Shown piece after piece: positions 9,871 to 20,480 of a stretch of DNA of 64,000 nt. The position numbers were made by a program, and so were the translations under genes. Every line of letters begins with the position of its first letter. Position 1 is the first letter of the stretch. The notes beneath the pieces were generated by a model. That model did not search any database. It saw nothing but the letters and a program-made list of their open reading frames with translations, and was not told the origin of the DNA. The DNA comes from Peronospora farinosa (taxonomy: Eukaryota > Oomycota > Peronosporomycetes > Peronosporales > Peronosporaceae): assembly GCA_947646735.1 (NCBI GenBank), contig CANTFK010000037.1, positions 1-64,000 on the forward strand, given 5' to 3'.

Positions 9871-11054
9871 ACGAGACCAATGGCCTCCGATATAAAGGAG
9901 TGCTACAGTCAGGACGAACACTGTCGCCTGCTGTTGAATCAATTTGGCGGACGAAAGTTTACCTTCCGTCGCACCTCAAAGCAAAGATTAATCGCTTTAG
10001 CTACAGTGATGACCTATTATGGCATCAGCTGTCAACCTGTAACCCTTGAGAATCTATTTCCCTCATGACACATATCTTAAGCTGGTGATACTTCACGAGT
10101 GCCATGATGCGCCATCTAGTGGGCATCTCGGCCGTGAAAAGACATTCTTACGAGTGTCAGAGTAATTTTGGTGGCCCCAGGGTGGCCAACTATATTCGCT
10201 CTTGCGAAGAGTTCCTTAAGCCTGCACCTTCTAGCAGTGTGCCATTGAAGCCGCTGCCGATTCCAATAGAATGTTATGGGTAGTTCAGTTGATCTTTATG
10301 TTTGGCTTACCGCCTGATCATAAAGGCAGGACGGGCTCGTTGTCTTTGTAGACAGACTGAGCAAGATGGTACATTTGGCATCTTGTAGCACCAAGATCTC
10401 AGGAAAAGAGGCGGCCCTCTATTTTCTGGATCATGTTTAACGACTACACGGGATGCTTGATTCCATAGTATCGGATCGGGATCCGCGTTTCACGTCAGGG
10501 TGTTGGCGTCATGTGTTTGAGTTGCTAGGGAGCAAGCTCCACATGTCAGCAGCCGATCATCCACAGACCGATGTCCAAACGAAACGAGCCAATCGAGTCG
10601 TGGCGGATGTATTGCGTACTGTAGCGACTCCTAAGGAATGTAGCAAGCAATTCCATTCGTGGAGTTCGCTATTAATAACAGTGTTCACGCAAGTACGGGT
10701 GAAACACCGTTTTACATTAACGGACTGATTCATCCTCGAACGCCATTCTTCTTTGTACGCAGCCCTAGTCTTATTGGGGGAGGGCCCCTCACTTCGCTCG
10801 GTGCGAAAGCCAAAGAGGGTCAAAATTGCCCGAGTGACACTGCCAATTTAACAGTGGTCACGACACATATAGGTGTCAATGAGGAGGCACGTCAACAAAT
10901 GCTTATACTCCTTGACGATGACACTATAGTACCATCAGCAACGTCGACCCATGATCGACCTCTTGGAGGCGTCATAGGCGAGCTGGATGCTAAAAGCGTG
11001 AGCGAAGCTCAGCGCTTTGTGGATGAGCGATTAGCGATTAGCCATCACACGTAA
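9871..11054 (+). pseudogene. Family B integrase
   Basis: Integrase with a HHCC-like N-terminal part (HECHDAPSSGHLGREK near 10,095-10,140), then the core domain with VVFVDRLSKMVH and SDRDPRFTS, which supply the first two acidic residues. The third catalytic position reads HPQTDVQTKRANR, with Lys where the family has Glu. The same change is seen in the copies at 22,860 and 57,210. A frameshift near 10,655 and an 8-bp tandem duplication (GCGATTAG) near 11,030 break the reading frame; the duplication is absent from the right-hand copy. Confidence 0.8.
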
Positions 11055-11970
11055 GATCCGTGACGCGATTGCAAGCGCACAGGACAAGCAAAAAAAATAT
11101 GCGGACCTACATGGTCGCAAAAACAATGAACACTTTCTTGTTGGAGACAAAGTGCTATCAAGTACTGCTACCGTACCTAAACATGCAATTTCTGTACTAC
11201 CTGGTGGTACTACTAAGCTATTTCCCCGGTTCATTGGGCCATTTACGGTGGTTGAAGAGGATGGAGACCTACATTATAGGCTCACTCTCCCACCGGATAT
11301 GAAGACGCACCCCGTATTTTACGTGGGTCGTCTGAAACAATATGTCGATTCAAAACAGATCACATATCCACATCGGTCTAACGAGAACGATGGTGACGTC
11401 GACTGTGAGTCGAGCGTCGTTGCCGGTCAGGCGACGAGGAAGCCGATAGGCTCCCCGTATACGAACGAGGCGATAGAGGACTCGGCGATCGAGGAGGACT
11501 CCGCGTTTAACGTGGGTCTCTCATCACCAGTCGCTCATGTAAGTTCAAACGGAGCTTCAGGCGGTCGTACCCCTGACGATCCCTCGTACTCACCGCACGT
11601 AGATCCGAAGTCAGATGCCAGACTTGACTCGAAAGATCCACCACCTCTTTCTTCAGTGCAGCGATCTTCGCCTGCTACTGAACGACAACAGGATAGGCAG
11701 CCGAGAATAGTTGGGCGTAATCGCCGCTCCTATCGGTCGCCAACTGTGTTGGTGTATGCGGGTGGGAACACACGCTTCCTTGTTGGAAGGTTGTTGTGCC
11801 ACCGCCATATAAAGAAAAAGCTTCAGATCCTTGTCCAGTGGAAAGGATACCCGAAGTGCTTCGACTCGTGGGAACCGATTAACGCGTTGCGCGTCGACGT
11901 GCCTGAGCTGACGGCTGCTTACGAGCAGAAGAATCAGCTGCATTTGCTCTGCTATATCCTGATGGACTAG
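11055..11970 (+). pseudogene. Family B integrase C-terminus with chromodomain
   Basis: An open stretch of about 270 residues carries the GPF/Y-like region (RFIGPFTVVEEDGDLHYRL, then HPVFYVGRLKQY). A long low-complexity Ser/Asp/Pro linker follows, and then a chromodomain with ILVQWKGYPKCFDSWEP near 11,825-11,880. Chromodomains at the end of gypsy integrases are thought to guide insertion to marked chromatin. The linker of about 130 residues is long for the class. Confidence 0.8.
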
Positions 11971-12867
11971 CAGGGGCAGCGTAGCGAGAAGGAGTTGGAG
12001 TATGTTATCACCCAATATCTCCCTTACACGCGTCATAGCGAAGATGGTTCGCTGCAACCGCTGTTTCACTGCATTTGCGTGAGGAGTTACACGGCGCAAG
12101 AACTTTGACTCGTATTCGTCGGCTGTTTCATTTGAACGCAACACGACGGGGATAGGAAAGCACGACCACGTGCTTTGCCCTACCTTTTACATGATGAAAA
12201 GACGCTAAATCGTTTATTAGCGTCAATAGTGGCACGCCTTTAAAGCGTCGCACGTTTTACACTCCAGCGTGACAACTCGGATGGCGGTGGCATAGCTGGC
12301 AAACCATAACTCACGTAGCCTCCCTTTAGACGGCGTGCTAGTAAAGCCGAGTGCGAAGTTGAAGGGGCTTTTTGCTCACCCTCGCCTGAGTCTGACTCTC
12401 CATTATGGATTATCAAGACATCATATGTACGGTTAACAGAGGCGGACGATTTAGTATCTCCAACCTGCTGTGGAGTCGCGGCTGTTCCATTCGAAACAGC
12501 GCGCTAAGTTGTGGTCGCTGTGCTCGTTGGCGCAGACGACGAGGCATGATAGGAAGCGTGGAAGCTTCCTGGAGGTTGGTGTCTCGAATGATGGGGACAA
12601 ATGTCCCATCAGAGCACTGTGCTCATCACCACTTTGGGGTGATGGCAATGGTGTACTCTCATTGTAGTCAACAATGAGGGACAGGTCATCATTTGCACCA
12701 TAGTGGGATGGACCAGTGTTCTTTGCTGGCAAGCTAACATTAGATTTCGGCGTTGTCACAGAGACACTTAGCGACGGCTGCGAGTTATCGCGGCACGTGC
12801 GCTTTCTGATGGTTTGCATGGGCGCCTTTGCATGCGACCCATCAGCCTTACCACGTTTCGGTGGCAT
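11971..12867 (-). pseudogene. Antisense ORF between pol and 3' LTR of family B
   Basis: The minus strand carries a coding-like stretch that starts at MPPKRGKADGSHAK and continues through several frames. A Ser/Thr-rich N-terminal half comes first, later blocks include DEYESKFLRRV and FAMTRVREILGDN, and it ends next to the chromodomain. The longest single frame is 12,451-12,867. Copies exist at 58,557-59,489 (minus) and 24,113-24,640 (plus). In all three it is antisense to the family B element and sits just inside the 3' LTR. I do not recognise the product; the DEYESKF block is loosely gag-like. Confidence 0.5.
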
Positions 12868-12905
12868 TACTCTTTATTCGCTGTTTGACAAATGTAAAAA
12901 TCGTC

Positions 12906-12921
12906 TTGAAGAGGGGGATGG
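12906..12921 (+). other. Polypurine tract of first family B element
   Basis: GAAGAGGGGGATGG directly abuts the TGTAACGGG start of the LTR. This is the position and composition expected for the plus-strand primer of an LTR retrotransposon and sets the LTR orientation as plus. Confidence 0.6.
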
Positions 12922-13519
12922 TGTAACGGGCTACAAGTTGCACGGTTCGTCAAGTATCGTATATTTAACGGGCAGGCCTAAATGGGTACGAGGTATCTTG
13001 GGCCTGCCACTTGGGTGAGGCACATCAATGTAACCCACCCTCGTGAATGTGATATCCATGGATGGATTCACATTCAGTGGGGATGACGCCCAGTGGAGAC
13101 TGGACGCCATGGTGACGCTTCAGACGGGCTTCATCAGCGAGCTTAAATATATTTTAAGCTTGGACGTAAACATACGCATTTGAAGAGACGCGTAACCAAT
13201 CTTTGCATAATTAGCCAATCAGTAGTTAAACTTATATTCAGTAAACTTCTATTGAATATAAGTCAGTCTTGAATTTACTACATAACACTCACTGCGCACG
13301 AGACGACTAAAAAGATTCCGTGACGCAATTAGGTGCTTGTTTATAGCTCGTTGCGAGGTTCGCTTAAAAGCGACAAGAAGCGGTTGGTACAGCGCTTGAG
13401 CCTTGACCAGCACCAGCAGCACCGCACGCGGAGGTAAGACAGTCTAACGACTTCCTCGCTCTGCTTGAAGTTGTGCCCGCGTATTACGTGACAGCCTTTT
13501 TTCGAAGCAACCGTCTACA
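12922..13519 (+). mobile_element. Family B 3' LTR
   Basis: The LTR of about 598 bp starts TGTAACGGGCTAC and ends CCGTCTACA, alignable with the 5' LTR at 17,586-18,366. It is shorter mainly near its 3' part. No primer-binding site follows its end, and a polypurine tract precedes it, so it is a 3' LTR. With the partial LTR at 6,388 it frames a family B element of about 7 kb. Confidence 0.7.
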
Positions 13520-14401
13520 ATTGAAGGAGGCAAATACTCCCCTGTACATAACGATGTCCCTTCTCAAAGCACCATCTTTAGCGTGAGCGTTGCTGACAAA
13601 TCTATCTTGTCTATGCTTCCGGAAGTATTTTTCACTGGAAATGATGACAGTGAAAGTAGGTGCCTTAATTACATTACGTACACGTGAGCAGAGGAATGCA
13701 ATCAACTAAACAAACGCTTAGTTGAGAAGGAAAAGAAACTGTATATAATATAGCTAGCTATCTAATAAACTAATCTGTTATAACCTATGTTAACTATATT
13801 AAACTACAACTATGTATGTTGACAACTTGCCCTCCACTCATTGCGCGCGTCCATCGGTCATTGGTCAGCGCGTTGGCTGATATGATGGCCCATATCAACC
13901 AATTAGAGGGCATTTCCAACTTCAAGGAGATTTAGGGACAATATTATAAGAAAAGATAATATTGTCAAATATTATTAGTTATAATAGTATTTTATTGACA
14001 CTTCTATGAAGTGTCAATATTATGTAACGGGCTCACTCTGTTACACTGATGCAGTCACGTGAAACGTCAAATTATTATGCAGGCAAAATTACATATTGAC
14101 CTAACTTTTTGCTACTCCAAGCGTGGTCACTTTCGAAGAGAGTGCGATGAACTAGGTTTAAACAAATTAGGAAGCACATCGTTTATCGAACCATCGGCGG
14201 CAATACCACATTTATTATCGGTGTAACTGTGCCTATCGAAAGTGCAAGCCTATGCTTTTTAAACACATATTGCAATAGAGCTACCTGTACAAGACGCAAA
14301 AATGTATTGAGCCACCAATTTTGTACGGGTCTTATCGTATTGTCATCATCCATCAACTTCAATATTGCACGCCATAGGTTTGAAAGCCGTTTATCAACTT
14401 A
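13520..14401. other. Non-coding stretch with two hairpins
   Basis: No gene is supported here. The stretch is AT-rich. It holds a perfect 11-bp stem at 13,937-13,966 (GACAATATTAT..ATAATATTGTC) and a perfect 12-bp stem with a 3-nt loop at 13,993-14,019. TGTAACGGGCTC at 14,023 resembles family A/B LTR ends. Near 14,090-14,160 the plus strand reads CYSKRGHFRREC, a degenerate retroelement zinc knuckle. The stretch is repeated at 60,142-61,023. Confidence 0.5.
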
Positions 14402-16390
14402 TTAATATGCCAGTGGGTAGCCCACAAACACTCGACAAACTTCTCTCGCTGCTGAAACTGTTGCTGGATCCAGGACAAGCGCTTTGCATGATTCAAGATC
14501 TGGACAAACTGCGATGTAAATTGGTTGCTCGGTATCACCAGCACTCTTCACATCTTCTGGGTAAAAAATCTTGTTCATTTCTTTCAGCTGGTTGTCGTCA
14601 ATGTCATGCTGTGCCGCGACAGTAAATTGAAGATACGCTACATTGCCCTTCTTGTCGGATGTAGACTTAAGCTTTACAATGCTGCTGATATCCGGATAAC
14701 CGTTAAATCCAAGAAACCAGTACGAGAACCTTTCATCATCTCTCCATGTGGTCAGATGGGCCATAGGATCGGCTGCCCTTCCGGAGCAAATTGCATCGTG
14801 GTCTTCCAAGTGCACCCGCTCCATTTTGAGCTGACGCGACCCATTTTCTGGCGGATCATACTCGATAATATAGAGATCCAAATCGTTGTCGGCAGCCAGG
14901 CGATGTAGAAGAATCTCAAAAACGGCACTGGTGAGTGAATTGTTTCCATTATTTTTCGCCCACGTATACATTTTAGACAGTGCGCCCGATCGCAGTCTCA
15001 CTGAGAGACAACGCACAACATATTCCGAATCAATCATATCTTCCCAACACGAGATATATACGAACGGATCCCACCACCTTGACGAGTAAAGCGGAGCTAT
15101 GTCTTCTGTTTTTTTTAAGAATGTATGGCGCAAATGATCAACTTGTGATCTCGCCGTCGAAATGTTGGCTATACTGTTAAGCAAGTTCGAGGCGTCCTTT
15201 ACACAATTTATCGCATCGTCCATTTCCTTGATTATGTCCATGCATGTAGGCAATGTAAAATCGCGCACACTTCCGCCAGAGTAGTAGAAGCGATCATCCA
15301 TATCCTCAGGATGATACTTATGGATGAGTTCTCACATCGAAAAGAGATCCGTTGGTGACCAACAAGGCATCAGACAGTAGAGCGCATAAAGTTGATCTTC
15401 AGATTTTAGGTCCACTCGCTCTGACGTTGCCAGCAACGTGAACGTTGTCAAACTAACCGGAATATCTTTGTATCGAAATTTATCCAACAACAGCCATACG
15501 TTCGATATGCCCTGTTGGCGGACGAGCTCTTTATATATGTCGTTCGCAGTCCGGTCTTCGCATCCCTTCACTGCAAACTGCACAACCTTGCCATCTTCGT
15601 AACCCATATAAAAGAGACAATCCGCCTGATTTTTTTTACGCAATCGTCGGTACACCAGCACATTCTTCTTGTGCTTGAAAACGAGATGGAAAGCCATCAC
15701 GTACAACAGCGTCGACTTGCCAACACCCGGCGAGCCTATTATAATACTCTTCTTGTTTGCCAGCGAAGAAGACTCTCGAAACCATCCATCCATCAGCAGA
15801 GACACAATTAGCGTATTTTCCATTCGCCAATATATTTCTTCCTTCAGGGTGCATCCACCCAAGCTGCTCATGAATCTCCAGATCGAGGGAATCTTTTGCA
15901 CAGCGTTAACATCCCAGTCGTTCAGTGAGATGCACTCCTCAGCGTATTTTTCGGGCTCGTTCAATGCAGTTGTTGTAGGAAGTTGAACGTTCGTTGTAAG
16001 TGAAGCAGCATACACGATCGGTTCAGGCAGTTTCACTAGCACGTGTACAGGAACAATTCCGGCTGCAACATCTTCCTTCGTCACTTGAGTTCGTACAGCT
16101 TCTTCCGTGAAACCAACCACGCTAAGTGGCGCTCCCGCATATTCCAACAGCGTCAGACCACTGGTGCTCCACGCGCCTTGCTTCACCTCTGTCTCCGTCA
16201 GCCACGCGCCGCGGCCCTCGTCTCTTTTTGCCAAGAAGAGCTGCAGCTTACGTGCGGGAATTTGGATTATCACCGAGGTACCCTCTTTAATGGCATCCTT
16301 CAAATGTCCCACCGACTTGTTGTTGTCGATGTCCACAGAAAAAGCTCTTCCTTCTTTCACCAGCGCGCATATTAGTGTTAGCAGCACCAT
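14402..16390 (-). pseudogene. Crinkler (CRN) effector, nonsense-disrupted
   Basis: The minus-strand gene encodes a Crinkler, an oomycete effector class thought to act inside host cells, often in the nucleus. The header domain has LQLFLAK at residues 49-55 and HVLVKLP at 116-122. A P-loop NTPase follows with Walker A GSPGVGKST at 219-227 and a Walker B-like WLLLDK at 299-304. The C-terminal part carries YPDISSIVKL and LQFTVAAQHDI, resembling the REase-like nuclease domains of NTPase-type Crinklers. A TGA at codon 353 (about 15,332-15,334) interrupts a frame that is otherwise open to 14,402. The start was chosen at 16,390 because the header begins there and an initiator lies just upstream; an upstream Met at 16,489 is in frame but precedes it. 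The right-hand copy has no stop at this codon. Confidence 0.85.
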
Positions 16391-16404
16391 TTCTTTCAGC
16401 CTGT

Positions 16405-16420
16405 AAATTGTCGAATGAGA
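16405..16420 (-). promoter_or_regulatory. Oomycete initiator in front of left Crinkler
   Basis: On the minus strand TCTCATTCGACAATTT matches the oomycete initiator consensus GCTCATTYYNCAWTTT at 14 of 16 positions. It lies 15 bases upstream of the chosen ATG, implying a very short 5' leader. The same motif precedes the right-hand copy at 63,026-63,041. Confidence 0.6.
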
Positions 16421-16446
16421 GAGAAAGGGAGGGAGAACATTGCTGA

Positions 16447-16700
16447 AGTGAAAAACATCACTTTGAGCTAGTGACGCCATGTACATCACTTTGAGCTAGT
16501 GGCATCATGTACATCACTTATGCTAGTAGTTCTGCAAAACCTGTAACTGACACAACATGTCACATCATGCACATCATTTGAGCTAGTCGTTTCTGCCAAA
16601 GCTGTAACTGGCACAACATGTGACTAGCACAAGTGATGTATATGAAGAGCCTGTTGTGCCAGTTACAGTTTGACAGAAATTGTCAAGTTTCTGCATATTT
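16447..16700. repeat. Subterminal-type repeat cluster with hairpin
   Basis: Two alternating short motifs recur here: CATCACTTTGAGCTAGTG (three or four variants) and GTAACTGGCACAACATGT. The last copy pairs with an inverted CTGTTGTGCCAGTTACAG at about 16,649-16,667, giving a strong stem. The arrangement resembles the ends of a small DNA transposon, but no transposase is seen. The breakpoint of the inverted duplication (16,616, matching 56,901) lies inside this cluster. Confidence 0.55.
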
Positions 16701-16770
16701 TGCTAAGAAATGTATCTATCTAAACCGAAGTCTATATATATTTCCTTACATTTTGGTCACCCGCCCGTAG

Positions 16771-17413
16771 CTACATTTCAAACGTTATCTCCTTCCTATT
16801 TTTCCCAGTTGATTGTTTGCGCCATGCATTCTGTAAAAACACAGATGATAGAGCTGGTCTGCCTCTCTGTGCGGAGTGGAGGAAGTCACTTATATACAGG
16901 GCGTGCTGGAAATGACTCGGAATATGCTTTACAAGCTCTCTCATCGAGACTCCGAGTGGGCGAACAGCCTTAAAGCTAATGTCTTGAGAACCAGCTGATT
17001 GAATGGAGAAATAATGAAACGTATACATACTAGTTTCCTATATAAGATGCTTTCCCAATTTTGACAACATTGCAACGCTGAAGTCTGCCCGATCCACCAA
17101 GAAGAGCAATGCGGCGTATCTTCGACACCACCGGTAGAAACGTTTGTCCGCTTGAATTGCGTAAAGCACTTGCCCTAAAACCGGTATCCGAATCTAGTAG
17201 CGAGAAAGACGTGCCTAGTATGTGTGAGCTTTTGCGATGATGTTCACTTGCACCGTTACCAATGGCGAGATGAAACATGTGCCTGTCCAACCAGTGGTGG
17301 CCATCGACCCGTACATGTTTTTCGAAAAAGCGATAAATGTCTGGATTGCTCATCATTTGTAGTCTATATTCTCCTTCCAAAAGCGACGAAAAATGTGACG
17401 TTTTTACGTGCAT
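16771..17413 (-). CDS. Predicted two-exon gene, unknown function (left copy)
   Basis: Two adjacent minus-strand ORFs join into one frame of 195 residues if a 55-bp GT-AG intron (GTATGT..ATTAG, 17,030-16,976) is removed. Exon 1 is 17,413-17,031 and exon 2 is 16,975-16,771, together 588 bases with a single stop at the end. The protein has no signal peptide, membrane segment or family motif that I recognise. It has a His-rich stretch (DGHHWLDRHMFHL near residue 37) and a basic C-terminus. It lies 380 bases upstream of the Crinkler on the same strand. Two further copies occur, at 56,104 (plus) and 63,392 (minus). The intron is short for oomycetes, so two separate ORF remnants remain possible. Confidence 0.5.
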
Positions 17414-17585
17414 AATTTATGTGGAATAACACAGTGATAATAACTGAGCGCTTCGAAACAAATGCTTAGCTCGACACAAAACCAAAACTTAATGTAGATG
17501 TGGTCTAGGCGAGACTTCTCGTCGTTTCTACACGCGGGTATCGACAAAATTTGGTTCAGTTATAGATCTTACTCTAGATGTAAAC

Positions 17586-18366
17586 TGTAACGGGCCAATA
17601 GCTACACGAGTCCGCTAAGTATATGATTTAATTTTTAAGGAGTAGGTCTAACAGGCTACGTGGTACCTTAGGCCTGCCACTTGGGTGTGGCACATTAACG
17701 TGACCCATCCCCGTGAATGTGATATCCATGGATGGATTCACATTCAATGGGGATGACGCCCAGTGGGGACTAGGCGTTGTGGTGACGCTTCAGACGGACG
17801 TCATCAGCGAGCTTAAATATATTTTTAGCTTGCACGTAGAGATACGTTCTAAAGAGACGCGTATCCGATCTTTGCATAATTAACCAATCAGTAGTTAGAT
17901 TTATATTTAATTAACTTCTATTGAACTCAGTCTTGAATCCGCTAAACATTGTCCAGTGCGCACGAGAACTGAATAAGCTTTTGCGTGTCGTAAGCTGCTT
18001 TTGGTATCTTCTTGATGGCTGGCGGCTGCTATGCGAATCCTATCGTGAGCGTTCTGACCTCGGTTGGAGCTAGTAACTTAAATTTTATACCCATTCATGA
18101 ATACTGAATATACTGTGGGGACGAAAGTCTCTGCTTTTAACTAGATAGCAACTTTCATCAGTGGATGTGTGGATCTCTTGTCTTAGCAGTTCGTTTCGCA
18201 GTTCGCTCCAAAGCGACCGGCAACGGTTGGTACTGCGCTTTAGCGCCGGCCAACAACACCACCACCACCGCACGCGGAGGTAAGACAGTCTAACCGCCTC
18301 CTCACGCTGATCAAAGGTTTGTGCTTGCGTAGTACTTGGCAGCTTCTTTCGAAGGACCCGTCTACA
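17586..18366 (+). mobile_element. Family B 5' LTR of second element
   Basis: The 781-bp LTR starts TGTAACGGGCC and ends CCGTCTACA, giving TGTA..TACA termini. The primer-binding site TGGTAGCACTTGTAGTCC begins two bases later at 18,369. It is repeated in inverted orientation at 55,150-55,931, together with flanking DNA on both sides. Confidence 0.8.
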
Positions 18367-18368
18367 TT

Positions 18369-18386
18369 TGGTAGCACTTGTAGTCC
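18369..18386 (+). other. Primer-binding site of second family B element
   Basis: TGGTAGCACTTGTAGTCC lies two bases after the LTR end. It differs by one missing base from the family A site at 5,224-5,242, so families A and B probably use the same primer RNA. The tRNA was not identified. Confidence 0.6.
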
Positions 18387-18429
18387 TTATCACGACCCGT
18401 CTCTCTGAGCGTGCGTGTGGATACGAATG

Positions 18430-19500
18430 TCCCTTAGTATGGATTGGGGACTCTTCTCACCTCTTCGAACGCCATAGGAGTTGGCAGATCATTTGGTGCA
18501 GGGACTTGGTAAACAAGCCCTCGCCAACCTCTTGCATTGTCCTTCTGAGCAACATGTGGCTCAATTGGAACAATTCGAGGCGTTTGTGATCGTACAGCGT
18601 AGAAATGCGTCCAAGCAGTGGATGAGTCCATCAGTAAGACTTAGAATGATCTTTTGCGTGAGCAGGCACCTAATGAGGCGCTCAAAAGAACTGGTGAGAC
18701 GCTCTCTGCCCGGTCTTATCAGCCAAGGCCCATTTGTATGGACCCTCCGAAGTTTAATGGGACTGACCACATACGATTGTTCACTGGCTTTTAGTCGTGG
18801 AGCAATGCGGTATGGCGCAGCTCATCAGAGATGACATGTCTAATTTGCGTGGCAAAGCGTCAGAGTGGGATTACTCTGCGCTTATGGCAAACGACGATGC
18901 GTTTCCATCATGGGCGACTTTAACTCAAAGATTCTCGCCATGTATCAGCCGATTAACAATGAAGTATTACTTCAGGCGCGCTTCTTTGAAGCACGACAGT
19001 CGAAACGATCTCTGCAAGAGTATGTGCAGGAGATGCGTTCGCTGTCGGCGTCCATTGCTGTTGGTCCGATACCGGAACACATTAAGGTGCCTACGTTCAC
19101 GAACGGACTACGGCACGGCCCATCGCATCAGGCCCTCTTTAGAAAGGTGCCATGGAAGATGGAGGAGGCAATTGATATTGCCATGGCTGAGGAGCAATCC
19201 TACAACAGTGCCTCGGCGACAGCTTATTATAACGTCTGAGAATTCGGATGCCACTTCAATGGAGTTAGGCAATGCAGATGTGGTCTACTACAAGCGCGGC
19301 CATATGATGGCTCGCTGCTATGTCAAACTTGCTGCTGGTGCTGAGGTAGCCAGCAAGAAGGGTCCCTACCCGAAGGGAGGTGCGAAAAACCAGCGTGCAC
19401 GACGCACAGGTTCAGCACCTGCCCAAGATGGGCCGGAAAATGTGGGAGCGCAGTTGGAGCGGGATGCCCTACTGTCGCAGACTCTGAAGCTACCCCTATG
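18430..19500 (+). pseudogene. Family B gag of second element
   Basis: Gag segments in several frames: LADHLVQGLGKQALANLL, HVAQLEQFEAFVI, then the core ending in YVQEMRSLSASIAVGPIPEH (18,865-19,239). The nucleocapsid reads VVYYKRGHMMARC, having lost three residues of the zinc knuckle including a Cys. Frameshifts near 18,620, 18,790 and 19,235 break the gene. The inverted arm at 28,560-29,640 shares the same lesions. Confidence 0.8.
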
Positions 19501-20480
19501 TTCAGAGTGATCGAACAAATGGGTAGCATAGTCCCTGAGGTACCGAAAGGTCGGACTTCAACACTTTTGGTCTATAGCGCTCGAGTTCGAGGCTATGACC
19601 AAGTGATGGCCCTTCTCGTTAATTCGGGTGCATCACAGCATTTTAAACTCGAGGCTCTGAAAAAGAGTCCGGCTAGCTATTAGTCGCTTTGCCAGGATGG
19701 CAAGCGAGAAGAGGCGATCGTTCGTTTAGCGAACGGCGAGCTCGTAAAATCGGAGGGAGTTCAAGTTGAACTCGCCTTCAGTTTCAGTGACTTCTCCTGT
19801 AAAGAGAAGCTCACAGTGCTAGGTATGGAGAGTCCGTATGACCTTATCCTAGGCATGCCTTGGTTGGCTAAGTACCAACCATGGATTGATGGCGTCGCCA
19901 ACTCTACGCTGGACACCGGAACGGATGTGCTCCTGCGAGAGGCTTATGTTACTGATGCTGTGGCCAACACAGTCGAGGGTGCGATGAAGGTATGTCAATC
20001 GACACCAGTTACTACCCAGCCCCTTGAGCCTGGAGTAGTTGGAAGTGTCCTTACAGGAAGTCAGGCGACACATATTCCTACCCAGCTCGAGGATACTGGT
20101 GTAGTGAATGGGACGATGGCAGGTAGTCATGCGTTCAATGGTCCTGCACAGAGCCGAGAGCCTGTGGCAGTTGATGGTGAGCTGACAGGAAGCCAAGCGC
20201 CATAAGAACCGGCACAGATCCATGAGCCTGATGCGGTTGGAAGGAGTGCGTTGGCTAATACCTTCTTCCAGGTCAAAGGTCGTGATGATGAATCGAACAA
20301 TGAGCACCAGACTTATCAAGACGATCAAGGCACGTCGACACAAGTGACCCTTGGATCAGTCTCGGTCGAAGAGAACGGAACTACGAACGAGTTGTTCGAG
20401 GTCGTCGAAGAAAAGATGCCGAGGAATCCTCAGTTGAGGTGCTCCAACTTGTTTTGGCATCTGCCGAGGAGATAGTAAAT
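19498..20480 (+). pseudogene. Family B retropepsin of second element
   Basis: The protease block reads LLVNSGASQHF, with Asn in place of the catalytic Asp. A stop at about 19,681 follows. The later part (19,816-20,205) has DLILGMPWLAKYQPWID and a Val/Gly/Pro-rich linker. The matching inverted copy (27,859-28,566) has no stop at the first site but carries the same Asn change. Confidence 0.75.

Larger units (their letters stand above)
10271..17379 (+). repeat. Direct segmental duplication, left copy
   Basis: Matches 56,902-64,000 with offset 46,631 at the start, 46,623 after the 8-bp indel near 11,030, and 46,621-46,622 beyond. It covers the family B integrase end, antisense ORF, 3' LTR, Crinkler and most of the unknown gene. 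The right end lies outside the window. Confidence 0.92.
16616..18730 (+). repeat. Inverted duplication, left copy
   Basis: Reverse complement of about 54,790-56,901, with constant coordinate sum 73,516-73,517. It includes the repeat cluster end, the unknown gene, the 5' LTR and the start of gag. The outer limit near 18,730 is where the gag sequences diverge to family level. Confidence 0.85.

Noticed and set aside
12922..14047. Minus-strand LTR of 1.1 kb with the MPPK ORF as its gag
   Set aside because: No primer-binding site starting TGG follows the CCCGTTACA end, whereas a polypurine tract abuts the plus-strand LTR start, so the plus orientation fits better.
14090..14160. Copia-type gag zinc knuckle
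   Set aside because: CYSKRGHFRREC lacks one Cys spacing unit and no further gag or pol sequence surrounds it; noted only as a degenerate trace.
16391..16489. Longer Crinkler start at the upstream Met
   Set aside because: The 33 extra residues precede the standard header and overlap the initiator, so they are unlikely to be transcribed.
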